DNA of 10,429 nt from CAZJFH01 sp964545205 (GTDB taxonomy: Bacteria; Pseudomonadota; Alphaproteobacteria; Rhodospirillales; Magnetospirillaceae): positions 1 to 10,429 of the forward strand of contig CAZJFH010000105.1 of the NCBI GenBank assembly GCA_964545205.1. Reading direction: 5' to 3'. Every line of letters begins with the position of its first letter. Positions within the stretch are counted from its first letter, which is position 1. The translations under genes were made by a program, and so were the position numbers. Of this stretch, positions 6,282 through 10,429 are shown piece after piece. The notes under the pieces were generated by a model. The model was not told the origin of the DNA and did no database searches. It saw only the letters and a program-made list of their open reading frames with translations.

Positions 6282-7124
6282 TTACGGCTGCGCCCGCCGC
6301 AATCCCTGCACCAGGTCGAGATAGTCCGGCTCGGAATCCGGGTCGAGCAGGCCGTGGCGGAGCAGGAAGTCGATGATCACCAGGTTGACGTTGAACTTGA
6401 AGTCGTCGCCGGCGCGCACCCGCTCGGCGACCGCTTCCGCCGGCATCAGGCGGAACTCCTCGAGCTCGCCGTCGGTGTTGCGCGGGACCACCCCGGCCGG
6501 CATTTCGAGGTCGTAGAGGAACAGCGTGTCGGGCTTGAGCCCGTTCGCGTTCTCCATCGTGTAGGTGATGGCGCCGACCGGCACCGCGCGGTCGATCACC
6601 CGGTCCGGCAGCCCGGCCTCCTCCCGCGCCTCCTTGCGCAGGTTCTCGGCCAGGCTCAGGCCGTGCGGCTGGCCGCCGGCGACCATGTTGTCGAGCTTGC
6701 CCGGCGCCACCGCCCTGTCGGCGGCGCGCTTGCCGATCCACAGGCAGAGGCCGTCGGCGTTGCGCAGCCAGCCGTTGACGTGCAGGCCGAAGGCGCGGAT
6801 GCCGAAATGCGCCGCCAGGCCGCGGTCGAGCAGCAACAGCGGTTCGGCGCCGAAGCGCTCGACCACCGGGTACGCCTCGCCGGTGCGCGGCAGATCCAGC
6901 GCGGCGGCGACGCGGCCGACCGCCTCGGTGCGGGCCTGCGGCGTCGCGAGGCCGGGCGCCAGCGCCACCTCGGCGTCGGCGACGGCGAAGACCTCGGGAA
7001 AGGCCGCCAGGCGGGCGGCGAGGCCGTGGCGCACCCAGCCGGCGCCGCGCCCGGCCACCGTCAGGCGGCGATAGGCGGCGATGTCGTGCGCGTTGCAGGC
7101 GCGGATATGGTCGAGGAAGCTCAT
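6282..7124 (-). CDS. Nudix hydrolase with N-terminal DUF4743 domain
   Basis: A 280-residue protein of the two-domain Nudix family related to eukaryotic Tnr3/YJR142W-type enzymes, which in yeast and plants hydrolyse damaged (oxo/oxy) thiamine diphosphates. The true substrate here is unknown. Residues 1 to about 115 form the DUF4743-like part (FLDHIRACNAHD at the start, HFGIRAFGLHVNGW at 106-119). The Nudix fold follows, with GKLDNMVAGGQPHG at 142-155 and the Nudix helix KEAREEAGL at 164-172. The box deviates from G-x5-E-x7-REUxEExGU: the first Glu position is Leu156 and Arg is Lys164, while the metal-binding E165, E168 and E169 are kept. I believe these changes are normal in this subfamily. 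Start ATG 7124 gives the family-like MSFLDHI; no Shine-Dalgarno is visible. It begins 31 bp after the ligase stop. The 105-bp gap after it contains an inverted repeat TTCCGG/CCGGAA (6252-6269) without a T run. Confidence 0.85.
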   Translation of the reverse strand: MSFLDHIRACNAHDIAAYRRLTVAGRGAGWVRHGLAARLAAFPEVFAVADAEVALAPGLATPQARTEAVGRVAAALDLPRTGEAYPVVERFGAEPLLLLDRGLAAHFGIRAFGLHVNGWLRNADGLCLWIGKRAADRAVAPGKLDNMVAGGQPHGLSLAENLRKEAREEAGLPDRVIDRAVPVGAITYTMENANGLKPDTLFLYDLEMPAGVVPRNTDGELEEFRLMPAEAVAERVRAGDDFKFNVNLVIIDFLLRHGLLDPDSEPDYLDLVQGLRRAQP

Positions 7125-7155
7125 GGCGCCGTTGTAGCGCAAGCGCCGCGCGCCG

Positions 7156-8541
7156 TCATCGGGGCTGCGGCGTGCGGCCGGTCTCGCCCCAGATCGACGG
7201 CGGCCGGCGGCGCTCCGCCGGCGCGGCCGCGGTCTCGTCGGCGGCGGGCGCCGGCGCCGGATCGGCCGCCTTCGCGCGGCGCACGAACTGATGCAGCGAG
7301 ATCGTCAGCGCCGCGAAATAGTACAGCATCGGCTGGAAGGCGATGCCGACGAAGGCGCCGCCGGCGAGATACACCACCAGGGTGACGATGAGGCTGCGCG
7401 CCAGCTCGTGCGCCCACAGCAGGCCCCGCTCGCCGCGGGTGTCGCGCATCACCCGGCGCAGGTTCAGGAACATCGTCGCGACGATGCCGAGATACAGCGC
7501 CAGCCCGGGAATCCCGTGCTCGCCCAGCACCTCGAAATAGATGCTGTGGAACGCCTTGCCCTGCACGGTCAGGAACTCGCCCGGCGCGCCCTCGATCGGC
7601 ACCGAGAAGGTGTTGACGCGGTAGACGTCGAAGCCGCCGCCCAGCGGGTTGGCGCCGACGTATTCCAGGGTCCACAGCCACACCGCGATGCGGCCCAGCG
7701 CCGAGGATTCGGAGCCGTAGTCGAAGATCGTCATCATGCGGTCGATGTAGGTCTGGTCGGCGACGGCCCAGCCGATCGCGGCGAGGACCAGCGCCGCCAG
7801 CACGTAGACCGTCTTGTGGTGGCTGCGCCACCACATCACCACCGCCAGCACCGCCAGCGCCACCAGGCCGGTGCGCGCCGTGGTGCCGATCACCGTCAGC
7901 AGCGCGGCGACGACCAGGCCGTAGCACGCGACGGTGGTCAGCCGGCCGCGCGGCAGCACCCGCGAATGATTCCTCAGATAGAGGATCAGCGGTATCGAGG
8001 CCGACGCCGCCATCGCCAGGGTGCTGCTTTCGGCGAGGCCGTAATTGCCGCCGAACAGCCCGAGATTGGTGCCGTAGCCGCCGCCGCTGATCAGGGTCTT
8101 GATGCCGTAGGGCAGCATCGTGGCGGCCACCGACAGGATCATGGTGACCAGCAGCGCGTCGATCTGGATGCGCGAGCGGAACAGGAACGGCAGGAACGCC
8201 GCCACCCCGACCGCCTTGACCGCCCAGTCCCATTTGCGCCAGGCCGAATCCGGCACCACCGCCCAGGTGGTGGTCAAGGTGATCCAGATCGCGAACAGCA
8301 CGATCAGCACCATCAGCGCCGTCGGCCGCGGCGGCGCCGCGCGGTCGAAGGCGACGTAGGCGCCCATCATCACCAGCGCGGTGATCATCGCCACCGGCAT
8401 GCCGGGCAGCAGGCTGTAGGCGACGCGGTGCGGCGAGAACAGGTCGATCCACACGTAGCCCAGCCCGGCGACGAACGGGACCGCCGCCCCCAGCCCGAGG
8501 AAGGACAGCCACATCAGCAGCAGGAAGGTGCTCCGCAGCAT
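7156..8541 (-). CDS. O-antigen ligase family membrane protein (exosortase A-associated-like)
   Basis: A polytopic inner-membrane protein of 461 residues with roughly 10-12 hydrophobic segments and a proline/alanine-rich cytoplasmic tail (last 50 or so residues). The family transfers or polymerises glycans on lipid carriers. Visible marks are GYVWIDLFSPHR at 28-39, TLTTTWAVVP at 88-97, GIKTLISGGGYG at 146-157, the conserved arginine in TTARTGL (R223), NPLGGGF at 298-304 in the large periplasmic loop, and FHSIYFEVLGEHG at 331-343, the HS..-LGEHG block of O-antigen ligases. The PHR, GGG and LGEHG pattern is like the putative O-glycosylation ligases linked to exosortase A (TIGR03097), but no exosortase is in the window. 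Start ATG 8541 overlaps the upstream stop by one base (TGATG), implying translational coupling; GGGAG lies 9 nt upstream. A longer in-frame start at 8640 would add an arginine-rich segment antisense to nothing known and is rejected. Confidence 0.85.
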   Translation of the reverse strand: MLRSTFLLLMWLSFLGLGAAVPFVAGLGYVWIDLFSPHRVAYSLLPGMPVAMITALVMMGAYVAFDRAAPPRPTALMVLIVLFAIWITLTTTWAVVPDSAWRKWDWAVKAVGVAAFLPFLFRSRIQIDALLVTMILSVAATMLPYGIKTLISGGGYGTNLGLFGGNYGLAESSTLAMAASASIPLILYLRNHSRVLPRGRLTTVACYGLVVAALLTVIGTTARTGLVALAVLAVVMWWRSHHKTVYVLAALVLAAIGWAVADQTYIDRMMTIFDYGSESSALGRIAVWLWTLEYVGANPLGGGFDVYRVNTFSVPIEGAPGEFLTVQGKAFHSIYFEVLGEHGIPGLALYLGIVATMFLNLRRVMRDTRGERGLLWAHELARSLIVTLVVYLAGGAFVGIAFQPMLYYFAALTISLHQFVRRAKAADPAPAPAADETAAAPAERRRPPSIWGETGRTPQPR

Positions 8542-8726
8542 CAGCGTCGGCTCCCGTCCTTGCGGCCCCGGCGCGGTCCGCGGCGCCCGTCCTCGGGGCG
8601 CCGGGGACCGGCGGCGTCGTCGGGGTCGCGGCCGAACCACGGCGTGTCGCGGTCGAGCATCACCGCCCGCAGGGTGGTCACCCCCAGCGCGATGCTGACG
8701 AGGACGATGGCGAGGGCGTCGATCAT
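8541..8726 (-). CDS. Small single-pass membrane protein, 61 residues
   Basis: An unrecognised small protein. Residues 3-23 form one hydrophobic segment (DALAIVLVSIALGVTTLRAV), followed by MLDRDTPWFGRD and a very basic, proline-containing tail (about 13 Arg/Lys in the last 30 residues). The gene is well supported. AGGAGGT (8733-8739) lies 6 nt before the ATG, its start overlaps the acyltransferase stop as ATGA, and its stop overlaps the ligase start as TGATG. Such gapless packing implies coupled translation of all three and a shared role, perhaps as an accessory subunit of the ligase or acyltransferase (inference). It is below the size many annotation pipelines keep and may be missed. The arginine-rich tail suggests a cytoplasmic C-terminus by the positive-inside rule. 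Confidence 0.78.
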   Translation of the reverse strand: MIDALAIVLVSIALGVTTLRAVMLDRDTPWFGRDPDDAAGPRRPEDGRRGPRRGRKDGSRR

Positions 8727-9847
8727 CGGCTGACCTCCTGTCGCGGGCGCGCCACGGCCTCGCCGCCGGCCAGCCGCGGCCGGCGGTCGCCGAGCCGGCG
8801 CACCAGGCGCCGCCCGGGCACCTCGATGGTGCGGTAGAGCAGCACCGAGGCGGCGAAGGTGACGGCGATGTAGACGATGAACGGCAGCAGCGACGGCGTG
8901 CCGGGCGCGACCAGCAGGAACTTCGTCCAGTCCTTGACGAAGTAGTGGACGAGATAGGTCGAGTACGAAATCTCGCCGATCCACACCAGCGCCGGCAGCG
9001 CCAGCGCCCGGTTCAGCGCCGCGCCGTCGCTCGTCAGCGCGAAGACGAGGCAGGCGAAGGCGGCCGGCAGCACCCAGTGGTCGCCGACGCCGAGGATCAG
9101 GTGCAGGGCGCCGAGCCCCGCCGCCGCCGCCAGCAGCGCCGCGTGCGCCTTGGCGCCGGCGCGAAGGCCGAGCACGAAGGCCCGGCTCAGCGCCGCGCCG
9201 ACCAGGAACTGCAGCACGCAGCGCACCAGACCGTAGGAGGTGATCGCCGCGCCCAGCGACGCCACCCCCGCCGCCGACAGCGCCAGCGGCAGGGCGACCA
9301 GGCAGGCGGCGGCCAGCGCCAGGGCGGCGGCGGGGCTGCGCACCGCGCGCGACAGGGCGAAGGCCGCCGCCGGGAACAGCAGATAGGCGAACCATTCGGT
9401 GCTGATCGACCATGCCGGCACGTTCCAGGTCATATGGTCGATGAAGCCCCAGCTCTGCACCAGCGCCAGATTCATCAGCCAGGCGCCGGCATCGTAGCGC
9501 TCGCCGATGGCGCCGGAGCTGGCGAACAGGTGGATGGCCAGCGGATTGGCGAGGAAGAGCAGGCACATCGTCAGGTGCAGCGGGTAGATGCGCGCCAGCC
9601 GCGCGACCAGGAACCGCCGCACCTCGGACCACGACAGGCGGTCGAAGGCGGCGCCGTAGTTCAGGGCGATGACGAAGCCGCTGAGCACGAAGAACAGGTC
9701 GACGGCGAGAAAGCCGCGCGCCGCCACCACGGCGACCGCCTCCGGCACGTGCGGCGCCAGCTGGTCGCGGAAGTGATAGACCACCACCCACCAGGCTGCG
9801 ATGCCTCGGATGCTGGTCAGGGCGGGAATCTGGGCGGGCTTTGCCAT
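8723..9847 (-). CDS. Acyltransferase-3 family membrane protein (OafA/YrhL-like)
   Basis: An integral inner-membrane acyltransferase of 374 residues, predicted to O-acylate (often O-acetylate) a surface or carrier-linked glycan. Hallmarks of acyltransferase family 3 are clear: ALTSIRGIAAWWVVVYH at 9-25 with R14 and H25 (the usual catalytic histidine region), VDLFFVLSGFVIA at 49-61, ARLARIYPLH at 82-91, and WSISTEWFAYLLFP from W145 with E150. About ten hydrophobic segments follow, ending EVPGRRLVRRL. There is no SGNH domain at the C-terminus, so this is a stand-alone form. Start ATG 9847 puts SIRG at the normal distance from the N-terminus, but the nearest purine-rich site (GAGGT) is about 16 nt upstream, so initiation may be weak. 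It is the first gene of the coupled acyltransferase/small protein/ligase set, implying modification of the glycan handled by the ligase. The acyl donor and substrate are unknown. Confidence 0.9.
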   Translation of the reverse strand: MAKPAQIPALTSIRGIAAWWVVVYHFRDQLAPHVPEAVAVVAARGFLAVDLFFVLSGFVIALNYGAAFDRLSWSEVRRFLVARLARIYPLHLTMCLLFLANPLAIHLFASSGAIGERYDAGAWLMNLALVQSWGFIDHMTWNVPAWSISTEWFAYLLFPAAAFALSRAVRSPAAALALAAACLVALPLALSAAGVASLGAAITSYGLVRCVLQFLVGAALSRAFVLGLRAGAKAHAALLAAAAGLGALHLILGVGDHWVLPAAFACLVFALTSDGAALNRALALPALVWIGEISYSTYLVHYFVKDWTKFLLVAPGTPSLLPFIVYIAVTFAASVLLYRTIEVPGRRLVRRLGDRRPRLAGGEAVARPRQEVSR

Positions 9848-9989
9848 CGGCGGGGCGGCGACCTCGGGGAGCGTTCCGCCTCAAACATCGTCGGCCGGGG
9901 CCCCGCTCCGCAACCGGGCGGAAGTCCGGGCGGTCCCTGCGGAACGACTTGCCTCGAAAGAGTCGCGCGCCGCCATGTTGCGCTGCACA

Positions 9990-10019
9990 TGGACACTTCG
10001 GGTGGTCTCTTGATATAGT
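9990..10019 (+). promoter_or_regulatory. Candidate sigma-70 promoter of the methylmalonyl-CoA mutase gene
   Basis: TGGACA (9990-9995) and TATAGT (10014-10019) each match five of six consensus bases, with an 18-nt spacer. This predicts a start near 10026 and a leader of about 25 nt that includes the Shine-Dalgarno GGAGGAG (10036-10042). It is the best promoter-like pair in the 203-bp divergent gap 9848-10050. In the same gap no convincing pair was seen for the acyltransferase. The gap also holds the palindrome CCGGGGCCCCGG-like core near 9896-9906. Confidence 0.5.
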
Positions 10020-10050
10020 CCGCGCCTCTTCGGGTGGAGGAGCGCGCGTT

Positions 10051-10429
10051 ATGACGGATTTTGCCAAGAAGACCCTGGCCGATTGGGAAGCCCTGGCCAG
10101 GAAGGACGTCAAGTCCGACGACCTGTCCCGGCTCGACTGGGAGACGCCCGAGGGCATCCGCGTCAAGCCGCTCTACACCGCCGCCGACCTCGAGGGGCTG
10201 AGCCATCTCGACAGCCTGCCCGGCTTCCCGCCGTTCGTGCGCGGCCCGCGCGCCACGATGTACGCGCACCGGCCGTGGACCATCCGCCAGTACGCCGGCT
10301 TCTCCACCGCCGAGGAATCCAACGCCTTCTACCGCGCCAACCTGGCCGCCGGCCAGAAGGGCCTGAGCGTCGCCTTCGACCTAGCGACCCATCGCGGTTA
10401 CGACAGCGACCATCCGCGCGTCGTCGGCG
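10051..10429 (+). CDS. Methylmalonyl-CoA mutase large subunit, N-terminal part (3' end beyond window)
   Basis: Adenosylcobalamin-dependent enzyme interconverting (R)-methylmalonyl-CoA and succinyl-CoA, the last step of propionyl-CoA assimilation. Only 126 codons are present; a full catalytic subunit is usually about 700-720 residues. It opens MTDFAKKTLADWEALARKD, then ETPEGIRVKPLYTAADL, PGFPPFVRGPRATMYAHRPW and TIRQYAGFSTAEESNAFYR, followed by GLSVAFDLATHRGYDSDHPRV. These are hallmark segments of the substrate-binding barrel of the MutB/ScpA type; the PF.RGP.ATMY and RQYAGF motifs line the CoA channel. The C-terminal B12 domain (DxHxxG) lies outside. GGAGGAG sits 8 nt before the ATG. The related ethylmalonyl-CoA mutase is an alternative name to exclude, but the PLY and TMYAHRPW wording fits methylmalonyl-CoA mutase. 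It diverges from the acyltransferase and links functionally to the malyl-CoA lyases (inference). Confidence 0.93.
   Translation, partial: MTDFAKKTLADWEALARKDVKSDDLSRLDWETPEGIRVKPLYTAADLEGLSHLDSLPGFPPFVRGPRATMYAHRPWTIRQYAGFSTAEESNAFYRANLAAGQKGLSVAFDLATHRGYDSDHPRVVG

Noticed and set aside
3849..7385. A plus-strand open frame of 1178 codons, the longest in the window
   Set aside because: It lies antisense to accA, both lyases and the Nudix gene, reads through the palindromic repeat, is low-complexity (Asp/Gly/Ala/Arg/His-rich) and has no recognisable domain. It is the usual antisense shadow of high-GC coding DNA.
8541..10166. A 541-codon minus-strand open frame spanning the acyltransferase
   Set aside because: Only its last 61 codons are real (the small membrane protein). 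The rest is a shadow of the acyltransferase in another frame.

Overview
The window is GC-rich chromosomal DNA, most like a free-living alphaproteobacterium of the Rhodospirillales/Rhizobiales kind. This rests on the DUF3576 lipoprotein next to leuS, the style of the AccA and porin proteins, malyl-CoA lyase-type enzymes beside propionate/C2-assimilation genes, and the intergenic repeats. No phage, plasmid, transposase, CRISPR array, tRNA or rRNA is visible. The species cannot be named from this sequence.

Layout. Positions 1-1148 (minus strand) hold a DUF3576 lipoprotein gene followed by the 5' part of leuS, which runs off the left edge. A divergent intergenic region leads to a plus-strand outer-membrane porin (1415-2503) that ends in a perfect UUCG-loop terminator. 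Positions 2554-3040 carry no ordinary gene. They hold GC-rich nested inverted repeats of the dispersed intergenic type, a 28-codon minus-strand ORF with an excellent Shine-Dalgarno, and hairpins that probably terminate accA.

From 9847 down to 3041 all genes are on the minus strand. In transcription order they are: an acyltransferase-3 membrane protein, a 61-residue membrane protein, an O-antigen ligase-family protein (these three overlap by 4 and 1 nt), a DUF4743-type Nudix hydrolase, a 349-residue malyl/beta-methylmalyl-CoA lyase of the Chloroflexus type, a second and shorter CoA-ester lyase, and accA. A 107-bp palindromic dispersed repeat separates the two lyases. On the plus strand, diverging from the acyltransferase, the 5' end of a methylmalonyl-CoA mutase gene starts at 10051 and runs off the right edge.

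How the genes may work together (inference). The two lyases interconvert malyl-CoA or beta-methylmalyl-CoA with glyoxylate plus acetyl- or propionyl-CoA. Propionyl-CoA would be carboxylated and passed through the mutase to succinyl-CoA. This is the logic of the ethylmalonyl-CoA pathway or part of the 3-hydroxypropionate bi-cycle. AccA supplies malonyl-CoA for fatty acids. The acyltransferase/ligase cassette is a separate envelope-polysaccharide module, possibly linked to an exosortase-A system encoded elsewhere.
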